Positions 31,921-40,986 of a stretch of DNA of 64,000 nucleotides are shown piece after piece. Within the stretch, counting starts at the first letter, position 1. Every line of letters starts with the position of its first letter. Both the position numbers and the translations under genes were made by a program. A model generated the notes under the pieces. The model searched no databases. It was not told the DNA's origin and was given only the letters and a program-made list of their open reading frames with translations. Source of the DNA: Planctomycetota bacterium (GTDB lineage Bacteria > Planctomycetota > PLA2 > JAEUHO01); contig JANQJW010000023.1 of NCBI GenBank assembly GCA_028281445.1, positions 1 to 64,000 on the forward strand. The letters are read 5' to 3'.

Positions 31921-33374
31921 TACTTGCCGAGCTGGGCCCGCAGGTCTTCGAGCCAGGAGAGTGCCGTGGGCTCCTTGCCGCCCAGCCGCTCGTACTCCTC
32001 GAGTGCGTTCAGCGCGTCCTGATGCTTGCCCATCTTGTCGCCGTAGATGATGGCGAGGTAGTAGAACGGACGAGGATCCTTCGGCGCTCGGTCGACCATG
32101 TCGTTGAACGCGTCACGCGCCGCCTTGTGCTTGCGCTGCTTCAGGTAGGCGATGCCGAGCTGGAGCCGCAGCTCCGGGTCCTCGGGATCCATCTTGACCG
32201 CACGCTTCAACATTGTGACGGCAGAGGCGATCGAGCCCTTCTTCATGTGGGCAAGCGCAAGGGCCGTGACGTACTCGACGTTGTCCGACTCGAGCTCCAT
32301 GGCCTTGCGGAAGTGCTTGATGGCGGTGCTGTCCTTGCCGAGGCGCTGCATGCAGACGCCCTGTAGGAACGCGACGTACGGATCCTTGGGAAGCGACTTG
32401 GCTGCCAGCTTGAGATGCGTTGCCGCGCCGCTCACGTCACCCATGTCCATGGACAGCGCGCCCATCGAAGCCAGGGCATCCCCGTGCGTCGCGTTGGCCG
32501 CGAGCGCCTTCTTCAGCGCCTTGTAGGCGAGATCCTGCTCCTCGAGCTCGATGTAGGCGTCGGCGATCGCGGCAAGCGCGTCCGCGTCGTTGCCGGCACA
32601 GGCCAGCGCCTTGCCGTACGCATCGGCCGCGCCCTTTGTGTCGCCGGACATGGCGAGCACGAGGCCCAGGTGCAGCTGCGCACTGGCCACGCGTCCGTGC
32701 TTCGCGACGGAGCCGCGTGCCATGGAGAGAGCCTCTTCCGTCTCGCCGGCTTCCGCGTGGATCATGGTCAGCGCGTTGCGCGCTCGGAGGTGGTCCGATT
32801 TCACGCGCACGGCGCGCGTGTAGGAGACCTTCGCGCGATCGACGCTGCCGACCAGGCGTTCCTGGATCCACCCGAGGTAGGTCCAGTCTTCGGCGCGGCC
32901 GCGCAGCGTTGCCACGCGGCGGCCAGCCGCTTCGGCCTCCTTGGCGTTGTCTGCGTCTGCCTCGGCGACGGTCATCGCGATCCACGCGCTCAAGAGCCCG
33001 CTGTTGTCGCCGGCGCCGCGTCCGAGGTTCTTTGCCAGCGCTTCTCGCATGAGCTTGAGGCCGTACTTGCCTCCCTTGATGCGTCCGTAGAGGAACGAGA
33101 CGGCCGCGCTGTCGGGCAGTTGCGTCGCGTGCGTACGGAAGAAGGCCTCCGCGACACGGCGCTTGCCGGCCTTGATGTAGGCGTCCTGAAGCCGCACGCC
33201 GCGCGCGATGCTCTCCGGCTTCGCCTGCCACTGCGCGGTGAGCTCCTCGATGGTCGCCGGCGCCTCGGTCTTCGACGGCGTCGGGGAGTTGTCGGGCTCG
33301 TCCGCGAGGAGGGGCGCAGGCGCGACGAGCGTGGCGATCAGGGCGAGACACGTGGCGAGTCGGCGTGCGTGCAT
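31920..33374 (-). CDS. Exported tetratricopeptide-repeat protein
   Basis: A 484-residue protein with a cleavable signal peptide (ATLVAPAPLLADE). The mature protein is almost entirely TPR repeats; clear ones include ASAQLHLGLVLAMSGDTKGA, YVAFLQGVCMQRLGKDSTAI and LRLQLGIAYLKQRKHKAARD. It should act as a periplasmic scaffold. The stop codon overlaps the end of the MITE-like element, whose insertion may have shortened or reshaped the 3' end. AAGGA lies ten bases before the ATG. Confidence 0.8.
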   Translation of the reverse strand: MHARRLATCLALIATLVAPAPLLADEPDNSPTPSKTEAPATIEELTAQWQAKPESIARGVRLQDAYIKAGKRRVAEAFFRTHATQLPDSAAVSFLYGRIKGGKYGLKLMREALAKNLGRGAGDNSGLLSAWIAMTVAEADADNAKEAEAAGRRVATLRGRAEDWTYLGWIQERLVGSVDRAKVSYTRAVRVKSDHLRARNALTMIHAEAGETEEALSMARGSVAKHGRVASAQLHLGLVLAMSGDTKGAADAYGKALACAGNDADALAAIADAYIELEEQDLAYKALKKALAANATHGDALASMGALSMDMGDVSGAATHLKLAAKSLPKDPYVAFLQGVCMQRLGKDSTAIKHFRKAMELESDNVEYVTALALAHMKKGSIASAVTMLKRAVKMDPEDPELRLQLGIAYLKQRKHKAARDAFNDMVDRAPKDPRPFYYLAIIYGDKMGKHQDALNALEEYERLGGKEPTALSWLEDLRAQLGK

Positions 33375-33407
33375 CTGAGGAACATCCTTCGAGCCGAGAA
33401 TACGAGA

Positions 33408-33434
33408 ATCGGTGGCCCCTCCGGGGCCACCGAT
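33408..33434 (-). terminator. Hairpin terminator
   Basis: A perfect 12-bp stem, ATCGGTGGCCCC/GGGGCCACCGAT, around a 3-base loop lies 28 bases beyond the stop of the charged membrane protein gene on the minus strand. The following bases on that strand (TCTCGTATTC) are only moderately T-rich. Confidence 0.5.
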
Positions 33435-33461
33435 GCGGGTTTTCAGTTGGTGTGCGCGGTG

Positions 33462-33911
33462 CTACTCGTCGTCGTCGTCGGACGGGGGCGGCGGGGGCGG
33501 GGCGTCGCCCTTCTTCTTGCGGCGCTTCTTGCGCTCCTTCTTCTTGCCCTTGTCGCGCTCCTTCTCTGCGTCTTCGTCCATCTTCTTTTCGCAGTCGCGC
33601 TCGCGGTCGCCCTTCTTGCGCTTCTCCTCGTCCTTGCGCTTCTTCTTGCCGTCCCTGTCCTTCTTGTCTTTGTCCTTGCCGTCGCGGTCCTTGCGGTCGC
33701 GGGGACGGTCACCCTTGTCGCGCGGCGGGGGACGGTCGCCCTTGCCACCAGCCCTGTCGCCGCCGCCCTTGCCACCGCCACCCTTGCCGCCACCGCGGGC
33801 TTCCGCGGAGTCGACGTCGGCGTCGGTGTTGAACGAGTCGCTGAGCGTGCCGGTCATGTAGAGGCCAAGGCCCAGGAGGGCAATCACGAGGCCGGGAAGA
33901 ATGCGCTTCAT
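33462..33911 (-). CDS. Single-pass membrane protein with highly charged low-complexity tail
   Basis: A 149-residue protein. Residues 4-21 form one transmembrane helix or uncleaved signal (LPGLVIALLGLGLYMTG). The rest is low-complexity: a Gly/Lys-rich stretch, then about 90 residues of nearly pure Lys, Asp, Glu and Arg, then six prolines and an acidic tail (SDDDDE). AGGAGA lies upstream of the ATG, so translation is plausible, though such sequence can also be an artefact of repetitive DNA. No family can be assigned; a polyelectrolyte tether is one possibility. Confidence 0.5.
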   Translation of the reverse strand: MKRILPGLVIALLGLGLYMTGTLSDSFNTDADVDSAEARGGGKGGGGKGGGDRAGGKGDRPPPRDKGDRPRDRKDRDGKDKDKKDRDGKKKRKDEEKRKKGDRERDCEKKMDEDAEKERDKGKKKERKKRRKKKGDAPPPPPPSDDDDE

Positions 33912-34080
33912 CGTCGAGGTTCTCCTTGAGATGGCGGGAGAAGAGCAAGAGGTGTACCGCGACCGCCTTGCACGTGTCTGAAGTTAGTGGGCCCGAATAA
34001 TGGGGCTCTTGCGCCGGTCAGCGGGTGCCGCGGCTCGACAATTTCGTCGATTCGGCGTCAGTCTTGTCGAGGCTGATGCC

Positions 34081-35436
34081 TCAGCCGCCGGGCCGGCTGA
34101 TGCCGTGTTTTTTCATTTTGTAGCGGAGCACGCGCTCCGCGATGCCGAGCAGCGCGGCCGCGCGGGTCTGCACCCCGCCCGCCTCTTCCAAGGCCTCCCG
34201 GATCATGCGCTGCTCGAGCGCCGACACGGCGGCCTCGAGGCCGTCGGGCGTCGTGTCCCCGCCGCCCCGGACCGAGGCCGGCAGGTCGGCCGCTTCTACC
34301 TCGGACCCGGGCGCCAGGAGCAGGGCTCGCTCGACCACGTTTCGAAGCTCGCGGACGTTGCCCGGCCAGGCGTGGCGTTGCAGGACATCCAACGCCTCCT
34401 GCGAGAAGGCCAGCGGGGCGAGGTCCTCGCGCTCCGCACACTCCTGCGTGAAGGCCGCGATGAGCGCGGCCATGTCGTCCTTGCGCTCGCGCAGCGGCGG
34501 GACGTGCAGGTGCACGACGTTGATGCGATAGAAGAGGTCTTCGCGGAACCGGCTGGCCGCAACCTCCGCTTCCAGGTCGCGGTTGGTAGCCGCGACCAGG
34601 CGCACCTGGATGGAGCGCGGCTGGTTCTCGCCGACGCGCACGATCTCGCGCTCCTGAAGGACGCGTAGCAGGCGTACCTGGACGGCCGGCGGAATCTCAC
34701 CGATTTCGTCGAGGAACAGCGTGCCGCCCTCCGCCTCCTCGAAGCGGCCCTTGCGGTCGGCCACAGCGCCCGTGAACGAGCCCTTGGCATGGCCGAAGAG
34801 CTCACTCTCCAGGAGGGACTCGGGCAGCGCCGCGCAGTGCGTCGCAACGAAGGGGCCCGCCGGCGACGCGCCCTCTTCGTGCAGCAGGTTGGCGATCAGC
34901 TCCTTGCCCGTGCCGCTCTCGCCGGTGATCAAGACGCTCGCCTTGGTGGGGGCGATGCGAAGCGCTGTCTGCAGCAGGGCCTGCATGTCCTTGCTTTGCG
35001 CGACTACCCCCGAGGAGGAGTACTGCTCGTGCAGGCGCACGCGCAGCTGCGCGTTCTCGGCTCGCAGCGCGCGCAGACGGATCGCGCGTCCGATGACCTC
35101 CAGAAGCGCATCCGGGTCGACCGGCTTGAGCATCACATCGACCGCACCCTCGCGCATGGCCTCCACAGCCATCGGCACCGTGCCGTAGGCCGTGATCAGC
35201 ACGACGCCCAGGCTCGCGTCCACCGCGCGTGCCTTGCGCAGCACGTCGATGCCGTTGCCGTCGTCCATGTTGTAGTCCGTGAGCAGGAGGTCGGGCGGCT
35301 CACGGTCGAGGATCGCTGTCGCTTCGCTGACGCCCGCCGCGGTCTCGACGTCGAACCCGCGCCCCGTGAGCAAGGTCTCCAGCAAGCTACGCTGGCCGGC
35401 TTCGTCCTCGACGATCAGGATGCGTCCGCTACCCAT
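34081..35436 (-). CDS. NtrC-family sigma-54-dependent response regulator
   Basis: A 451-residue transcriptional activator. The receiver domain (1-120) has Asp54 in LLTDYNMDDG and Lys104 in VMLKPVD. The AAA+ domain (about 145-380) has the Walker A GESGTGKE (172-179), a GSFTGA loop (219-224, Ser in place of the usual Ala of GAFTGA) and FLDEIGEIPP. The C-terminal Fis-type helix-turn-helix ends RVLRYKMKKHGI. It overlaps the histidine kinase gene by eight bases and is the kinase's cognate partner. Its targets would be sigma-54 promoters; I did not find a convincing one next to it. Confidence 0.95.
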   Translation of the reverse strand: MGSGRILIVEDEAGQRSLLETLLTGRGFDVETAAGVSEATAILDREPPDLLLTDYNMDDGNGIDVLRKARAVDASLGVVLITAYGTVPMAVEAMREGAVDVMLKPVDPDALLEVIGRAIRLRALRAENAQLRVRLHEQYSSSGVVAQSKDMQALLQTALRIAPTKASVLITGESGTGKELIANLLHEEGASPAGPFVATHCAALPESLLESELFGHAKGSFTGAVADRKGRFEEAEGGTLFLDEIGEIPPAVQVRLLRVLQEREIVRVGENQPRSIQVRLVAATNRDLEAEVAASRFREDLFYRINVVHLHVPPLRERKDDMAALIAAFTQECAEREDLAPLAFSQEALDVLQRHAWPGNVRELRNVVERALLLAPGSEVEAADLPASVRGGGDTTPDGLEAAVSALEQRMIREALEEAGGVQTRAAALLGIAERVLRYKMKKHGISRPGG

Positions 35437-37045
35437 TGCCCGTTCCTGCCTCCGATGCCGCGGGTAGCGTCACGCGCACGAGCCCGCCGCCGCCGTCCGC
35501 ATCCTCCAACCCCATGCGTCCATCGTGGGATTCGATGAAACGCTTTGCGAGGGGAAGGCCGAGGCCGTGACCGCCCTCACGCCGCGTCCCGCCGAGTCGC
35601 AGCAGCTCCGCGCGATCCTCCGGGAAGCCCGGCCCTTCGTCGCGCACGGTGATCGCGACCCCCCGCTCGTCGGGTCCCCATGACAGGACGACCATGCCTT
35701 CGTCTCGCGTGGCCTGGATGGCGTTGCGCGCGAGGTTCGTGATTGCCTGCTCGAGGACGATGGCGTCCCCAAGCGCGTTCGGCGCCTCCGCTGCGACTTC
35801 CACGTGGACGTCCACACCCTTGTGCGCGGCGTCGGCGGCCACACGGTGGCGTACGCCGTGTAGCAGCTTGGGGGGGACCGCGCGCCGCACGCGCCGGTCG
35901 GCGCCCGCCAAGGCCATGTAGCCCTCGAGCGTGTGCCGCATGCGCTCGACCTCCTCCTTCATGATCTCGAACACCTCGATCCGGCGAGAGTCATCAGACG
36001 TGTCCTCGAGCACGCCGAGCGCGACCCGGATGGAGTTCAGCGGATTGCTGATCTCGTGCGTCACGAGGCCGGCGAGCGCGCCCATCTCGGCAAGGCGGCG
36101 CTCCTCTTCCAGGCGCGCGGCTGCGGCGGCCTCGGCCCTTCGCACGGCGCGCTCGCGCACCAGGAGTACCGTTCCGGCGCCGAGGGCGAGCGCGATCGCG
36201 AGCAGCGCGCCGAGGAGGATCGTGCGCCGCGACTCGTCAACGGCTCGGTCGGCGCGGGCGCGTGACAGGCTCAGGTCGATCACGTGCGACTCGCCGGAGG
36301 CCGAGACGGGCAGCCGTACGCGCAGGTTCGGGCCTTCGAGCGAGACCGCCCCCTCGTCCTGCGGGGCCGCGCCGGCGATCGCGGGGGAGAGACGCACCAG
36401 AGTCACGCCGGGAACAGCCTGTACGCGATCGAGGAGCGGCTGCAAGCCGAACGTGTCGTGCAGCGCCGAGATCTCGCGTGCTCCGGCGCGCAGGAGAAGC
36501 GTGCCGCCTTCACCGCGCCCGTAGAACACCCCGAAGCGCTCGCGCGTTCCGAACACGTTGGTTCGCAGGCCTTCCACGATGACCGCGCCGGCCTCGGGTC
36601 GCTTGCGGGCCAGCGCTGCCTTCGCATCGCGCCACTGCATCGCGTCCTTCTGCCCCGGCCGCATCAGGCCGTTCGAGCCGGTACGGATCGGTGCGGGCCA
36701 GCGCGCCTGCGCAATCGGCTCGTCGTCCGCGTCGAAGAAGAAGATCTGCCCGACGCGCTCCTCCTCGGCGATCTCCTGCAGCAGGCGTTCGGCCGGGGCA
36801 CGCGTGCTCGCGATGACGTAATCTGCCCGCCGCGCGACAGCGGCCAGACGGTTTGCGAGGTTCTGCTCGGCCGAAGCGAGCGTATCCGCCGCTTCCAGCG
36901 CCGCGCCGCGCACGACGCGCGCCAGTGCCATCCCCTCTTGCTCGAGTGCCTCGTAGCGGTCCTTGCCGGCCTGGATCCATGCGAATGCGGCCATGGCGCC
37001 GATGGCGAGAGGAAGCAGCACGAGGAGCAGGACGAGACGGCGCAC
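35429..37045 (-). CDS. Membrane sensor histidine kinase
   Basis: A 538-residue kinase. An N-terminal transmembrane helix (LVLLLVLLPLAIGAMAAFAW) is followed by a periplasmic sensor region of about 240 residues and a second membrane helix (TILLGALLAIALALGAGTVL). The cytoplasmic part has the H box LVTHEISNPLNSIRV, the N box ITNLARNAIQA and G boxes DEGPGFP and GGHGLGLPLAKRF. The start is a GTG placing the first membrane helix at the N-terminus; longer readings add an Arg-rich stretch. It is co-translated with the NtrC-type regulator, forming an AtoS/AtoC- or ZraS/ZraR-like pair; the signal is unknown. Confidence 0.9.
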   Translation of the reverse strand: MRRLVLLLVLLPLAIGAMAAFAWIQAGKDRYEALEQEGMALARVVRGAALEAADTLASAEQNLANRLAAVARRADYVIASTRAPAERLLQEIAEEERVGQIFFFDADDEPIAQARWPAPIRTGSNGLMRPGQKDAMQWRDAKAALARKRPEAGAVIVEGLRTNVFGTRERFGVFYGRGEGGTLLLRAGAREISALHDTFGLQPLLDRVQAVPGVTLVRLSPAIAGAAPQDEGAVSLEGPNLRVRLPVSASGESHVIDLSLSRARADRAVDESRRTILLGALLAIALALGAGTVLLVRERAVRRAEAAAAARLEEERRLAEMGALAGLVTHEISNPLNSIRVALGVLEDTSDDSRRIEVFEIMKEEVERMRHTLEGYMALAGADRRVRRAVPPKLLHGVRHRVAADAAHKGVDVHVEVAAEAPNALGDAIVLEQAITNLARNAIQATRDEGMVVLSWGPDERGVAITVRDEGPGFPEDRAELLRLGGTRREGGHGLGLPLAKRFIESHDGRMGLEDADGGGGLVRVTLPAASEAGTGNG

Positions 37046-37143
37046 GGCGGGACAACGGTACCGCGTTTCGCCTCGCCGGCGTGCAGTTCCGGGGGTTCGG
37101 GTAGGATTCGCGTGGGCCTGGGCCGGCACGCCGGAGCATCGAC

Positions 37144-37932
37144 ATGCGCTTCTTCTTCGCCATCATCCTGTGTGCGGGCCTCGTTCTGTGCGGTGCCTGC
37201 GGCGGCGGTCCGGGCGGCGGCGACGACGAGGAAGAGATGATGGAGGAGGGCGGCGAGGCCGACCTCTCCATCACGACGATCAGCTTCCCCAACTTCGTCA
37301 CCGGGGACGACGTCGACATCGTCTTCGATCTCCGCGGCGGCTGTGGCGGCCCGTACACCGCGACGCTGCTCACCGGCGCGCTACCTGACGGGCTCACGCT
37401 CGACGACGCCGTGATCCAGAACGGCGACGGCACGTCGACGTTTCGCCACCACATGAAAGGCATCCTCTGCGCCGCGGGAACCTTCGACTTCACCGTGCGC
37501 ATCACGGACACCGGCTGCAGCGTTCCCAAGCCCGCCACCCGCCAGTGGCAGTGGACGATCGCCGAAGGACCGATCCGCATCGTGAAGGCGAGCCCGCCGA
37601 TGATCCGGGTAGACGACTACGTCGATCAGAACAAGTGGCCCTTCATCGGTGTGCTGCCGCCCACGCAGATCAACACGAACGCCATGATCCAGCTGATCCC
37701 GACGGGTGGGACGCCGCCGTACACCATCGCGCACATCGATGATGCGCAGGACCCCGACGACGCGCCTGCGATGCCCTTGAACACGGGACTCGGCGGTCAG
37801 AACGGCGACGCGATCCTCGGCGCGGCGACGGAGTTCGGGCCCAACGGCAGACCCTGGCTGCTCTCGTTCCTGGTCACGGACAGCACGGGCGCGACGGCCA
37901 TCTGCAAGGTGCAATGGCCGATCACGCCCTGA
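37144..37932 (+). CDS. Lipoprotein of unknown function with Ig-like region
   Basis: A 262-residue lipoprotein (signal ending LCGACGGG) followed by an acidic linker (DDEEEMMEEGGE). Two beta-rich segments resemble putative Ig domains of surface proteins: GPYTATLLTGALPDGLTLDD and the C-terminal DSTGATAICKVQWPITP. GGAG lies seven bases before the ATG. The 3' end overlaps the start of the AlkB-like gene by 19 bases, so the two are co-transcribed although functionally unrelated. Confidence 0.6.
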   Translation: MRFFFAIILCAGLVLCGACGGGPGGGDDEEEMMEEGGEADLSITTISFPNFVTGDDVDIVFDLRGGCGGPYTATLLTGALPDGLTLDDAVIQNGDGTSTFRHHMKGILCAAGTFDFTVRITDTGCSVPKPATRQWQWTIAEGPIRIVKASPPMIRVDDYVDQNKWPFIGVLPPTQINTNAMIQLIPTGGTPPYTIAHIDDAQDPDDAPAMPLNTGLGGQNGDAILGAATEFGPNGRPWLLSFLVTDSTGATAICKVQWPITP

Positions 37933-38519
37933 GTCCGTCGGCGCAGCCGGACGCCGACGTTACGTACCTGCCGGAGCAGTTCGACGCAGATGAGAGCGCG
38001 GGGCTGTTCGCGGCGCTCCGTGACGAGACGCCGTGGCGGCAGGAGTCCGTTTTCGTCTACGGCCGACGCCTGCAGCAGCCCAGGCTCATCGCGTGGTACG
38101 GCGACCCCGGAGCGGTCTATGCGTATTCCGGCTTGACGCTGGAGCCGCTCGCGTGGACGCGGCCCATGCAGGACATCAAGGCGCGCGCGGAGCAGCTCGC
38201 GCAAGCGTCGTTCAACAGCGCCCTGCTCAACTACTACCGCGACGGTGAGGACAGCATGGGGTGGCACGCCGACGACGAGGCGGAGCTCGGCGGTGCGCCC
38301 GTGATTGCCTCGGTGTCCTTCGGCGCCACGCGCACGTTTCGCATGAAGCACAAGCGCCGTAGGGACGTCGATCCCGTTGCCGTGGAGCTCGAGTCAGGGA
38401 GCGTTCTCGTCATGCGTCCGCCGACGCAGGCCCACTGGTTGCACGCTGTGCCCAAGCGCCGCCGCGTAGCGGACGGACGAATCAACATCACGTTCCGTCA
38501 CATCGTCGGGCGCAGCTAA
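37914..38519 (+). CDS. AlkB-like Fe(II)/2-oxoglutarate dioxygenase
   Basis: A 201-residue enzyme of the AlkB family, most like the ALKBH2/3-type repair enzymes that remove methyl lesions such as 1-methyladenine and 3-methylcytosine. The fold markers RLIAWYGDPGAVYAYSGL and NSALLNYYRDGEDSMGWHAD are present, with iron ligands His118 and Asp120, and a candidate third His at 174 or 177 in THWLHAVP-like QAHWLHAVP. 2-Oxoglutarate is bound by Arg in RINITFR (189, 195). The start overlaps the upstream lipoprotein gene. It converges on the PilZ-type gene with a four-base overlap. Confidence 0.9.
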   Translation: MADHALSPSAQPDADVTYLPEQFDADESAGLFAALRDETPWRQESVFVYGRRLQQPRLIAWYGDPGAVYAYSGLTLEPLAWTRPMQDIKARAEQLAQASFNSALLNYYRDGEDSMGWHADDEAELGGAPVIASVSFGATRTFRMKHKRRRDVDPVAVELESGSVLVMRPPTQAHWLHAVPKRRRVADGRINITFRHIVGRS

Positions 38520-39907
38520 CCGGCCAATCGCGCTAGTCCAAGCCGCGTGATCTCTGAGGGGTTGAGATTGCGGGCGAAGGCGAACGTGACCAGCATGGAG
38601 TCGGGCTTGTCCACGGGCAGGTGGATCGCGACGACGCGGGCGGGGCCGCTCCATAGGTGGATCGCACCGTCATGCAGCTTGAGCGTGACCTCGTCGCCGA
38701 ACACCTCGGTGAAGCGCTTCGAGATCAGCAGGATGTTGGCCTCGTCGCCGGGCGCGGCGGCGCCCACGCAGCTGCGGGCCATGCGCGCGATGATGCCGCC
38801 CATGCCGAGCGTCTCCGTCGTACACGTCGTGCCGGGCGGTGCGCCGGCGGCCTTGCAGCTCACCTGTGCCCGCAGCATGCGTCGCACGCACGGACCGAGC
38901 ATCGGCGAGGCGTCGTCCAGGTCCAGGTCCGGGAACACGTCGCTAGCGGCCGCCTCGGCAACCGGTTGCGGTGCGGGCTCCGGTTTCCTCGCGAGCTTGG
39001 GCTTCGGCTTAGGCGCCACGTAGTCGACGACACGGGTGTACGGCGCGGGCGGCGCCTCCCGTGCTTCCGCCTGCTCCGTCGTCTCGCCCGGTGCGGGGAG
39101 GGAGACGCCGAGCATCGCGGCGGCCTCGGGTGCGAGCGGTTCGACGAAGCGGCCGCCGAGCTCCACGATGCCGGTCTCGCTCCCGGCAGCACAGACGCGC
39201 GTCATCTGGACGGACTGCGCGAGGAGACTGCCGAGCACGATATGGTTCAGGTTGACGACGAAGCGGGTGCCGAGCCTGTCGGCCAGACCGCGGGCCAGTT
39301 CGCTCATGTCGGCCGTCGCGGGGAAGCCGAGATCGTCTGCTTGCATGTGAACACGCATGCCCGTCGAGCTGAGGTCCTTCGCCGTGCCGACGACCGCGCC
39401 CTTGGACGTGAGCACCTCGACCGGCATGTCGACGGAGACACGCTCCGCTGCGCGCATGCTGGCAAAGTCCTTCTCGCCGTCCTCTTCCTCGACGGTGAGG
39501 CCCAGCACGCGTTGATCGGCTGCCGAGAGCGGATTCTCCAACGCGAACACCGCGATGAACTCGTCGTTGCTGTCTTCTGGAATCTCGGTACCGACGAGGC
39601 GCACGGATCCGCACCACACGGTGTCGCTGCCGGCGATCAGCCCGAGGCGCGAGCCTTCGCCCAGGCGGCGCCGCACCCAGGCGGTCAGCTCACGGGGTGT
39701 GCGCAGCTCCGATCCCAGCTCCGGATCGTTGAGATCGCGCGGGAGTCGCACGCGAACGGCCATCGGCGTGACGGCCTCGGTGCGGCCGTGCACGCTCGCG
39801 GCCTTGCTCGTGCCCGAGGCAAGCAGGATGGCCCGCGGACCGTCGTCGGTCCGGGGTCGGTCGCCGTCCGGGGTCTCCGCGCTTGTCGTCACTTTCCTCG
39901 CCCGCAA
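38516..39907 (-). CDS. PilZ-type protein with two copies of an unnamed flanking domain
   Basis: A 463-residue protein. A PilZ-like core lies near residues 153-185 (RAAERVSVDMPVEVL, then KDLSSTGMRVHM), matching the RxxxR and D/NxSxxG pattern of c-di-GMP binding. The region before it (about 75-140; VWCGSVRLVGTEIP, FIAVFALENPLS) and the C-terminus (about 395-463; LWSGPARVVAIHLP, MLVTFAFARNLN) look like two copies of one domain, also present in the paralogous gene upstream. A Lys/Pro/Ala linker joins the parts. The TTG start is uncertain; a GTG six codons in, or ATG at residue 49, are alternatives, though the latter would cut close to the first copy. Confidence 0.65.
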   Translation of the reverse strand: MRARKVTTSAETPDGDRPRTDDGPRAILLASGTSKAASVHGRTEAVTPMAVRVRLPRDLNDPELGSELRTPRELTAWVRRRLGEGSRLGLIAGSDTVWCGSVRLVGTEIPEDSNDEFIAVFALENPLSAADQRVLGLTVEEEDGEKDFASMRAAERVSVDMPVEVLTSKGAVVGTAKDLSSTGMRVHMQADDLGFPATADMSELARGLADRLGTRFVVNLNHIVLGSLLAQSVQMTRVCAAGSETGIVELGGRFVEPLAPEAAAMLGVSLPAPGETTEQAEAREAPPAPYTRVVDYVAPKPKPKLARKPEPAPQPVAEAAASDVFPDLDLDDASPMLGPCVRRMLRAQVSCKAAGAPPGTTCTTETLGMGGIIARMARSCVGAAAPGDEANILLISKRFTEVFGDEVTLKLHDGAIHLWSGPARVVAIHLPVDKPDSMLVTFAFARNLNPSEITRLGLARLAG

Positions 39908-40012
39908 CAGCTCCGCGCCCCGCGCGCAGGTCTGCTACGGCCATTCGGCCCTATCGACCGTCGCATCGACGTAGGTGAGGGGGATTCCCCGCGCCGCCAC
40001 CCGAACGGGTGC

Positions 40013-40900
40013 CTACGCGGCGTCGGCTCGCAGGCCCAGGTTGCGCATCTCGGAGAGCCGCAGCTTCCGGTCGAACGCCAGGGTCACGAGCATCTCGCCG
40101 GGCTCGCTCTTCGGCAGCTCGACGCCGCTCACCCTGACCGGTCCGGACCAGAGGTCGCCGGCTGTGCCGACGAGCCGGAGGTCCACCTCATTGCCGAAGG
40201 CGTCCACGAACGCCTGCGTCACCTGCTGCAGCGAAATGGCCTGGTCTCCGGCGCCGAGCGCGGCCTCGCGCGTCACGCGGACACGGACGGCGAACCCGGT
40301 GACGAGATCCGTGTGGCAGAACAGCGCCGGAGGCGCATCGGGCTGGAGGCTCGAGACGAACGCCCGGAAGCGCTGATCCCGCTTGTTGCTGCGCGCCGCG
40401 GCCGGCGCCGCGGGGGCCGGAACGGACACGGTCGTGCCCCCGGCTTCGACATCAGCGAAGCGAACCTGACCGGCGCATGCCGGCAGGTCGTCGCACCACT
40501 CCTGGACGCTCTCGGTGAACGGAGGCAGCAGGACGTCGAGGACGGCGCCCTCCGCGTCGCCCAGCGCTTCGTCGAACTCGCAGCACAGGTCGAGCATGCC
40601 GGCTTCGTCCTCAGGGATGCCGACGCGCGCGAGCTTCACCGCGCGGGGAAGGAGCGTGCCGAGCTTCGTGTGGTTGAGGTTCAGCGAGAACGCGTCGGCG
40701 AGCAGCGCACTGACACCCTTGCCCGCGTCGACCGTGCTGAGCGGCATGGTCATCCCGAGCGCGAGGGTCGAGAGGCGGACGCGGATGCCCACGCGACTCA
40801 GGTCCTTGACCTCGCCCTCCACGAACTTGCGTTGGGTGGTCAGTTCGACAGGGAAGCCGGCGTCAACGCGCTCGGCCTTGCGGCGGTCAATCGTGGTCAC
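40013..40900 (-). CDS. PilZ-type protein with C-terminal unnamed domain
   Basis: A 295-residue paralogue of the downstream gene. The PilZ-like segment is at the N-terminus (RRKAERVDAGFPVEL, then GEVKDLSRVGIRVRL), and the unnamed domain is at the C-terminus (LWSGPVRVSGVELP, then MLVTLAFDRKLRLSEMRNLG). An Ala/Pro linker near residue 170 separates them. If c-di-GMP binding is retained the pair may sense the same signal. The gene lies about 105 bases upstream of its paralogue, on the same strand, so a shared transcript is possible. Confidence 0.7.
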   Translation of the reverse strand: MTTIDRRKAERVDAGFPVELTTQRKFVEGEVKDLSRVGIRVRLSTLALGMTMPLSTVDAGKGVSALLADAFSLNLNHTKLGTLLPRAVKLARVGIPEDEAGMLDLCCEFDEALGDAEGAVLDVLLPPFTESVQEWCDDLPACAGQVRFADVEAGGTTVSVPAPAAPAAARSNKRDQRFRAFVSSLQPDAPPALFCHTDLVTGFAVRVRVTREAALGAGDQAISLQQVTQAFVDAFGNEVDLRLVGTAGDLWSGPVRVSGVELPKSEPGEMLVTLAFDRKLRLSEMRNLGLRADAA

Positions 40901-40986
40901 GGGCGCAGCCCTCCGGAGGTGTGTGGAGCGTCGGCTCCCTATCGACCGGATGGGCGTGTTTCGTTAGCCCTCGGGAGGGCTGAGGG

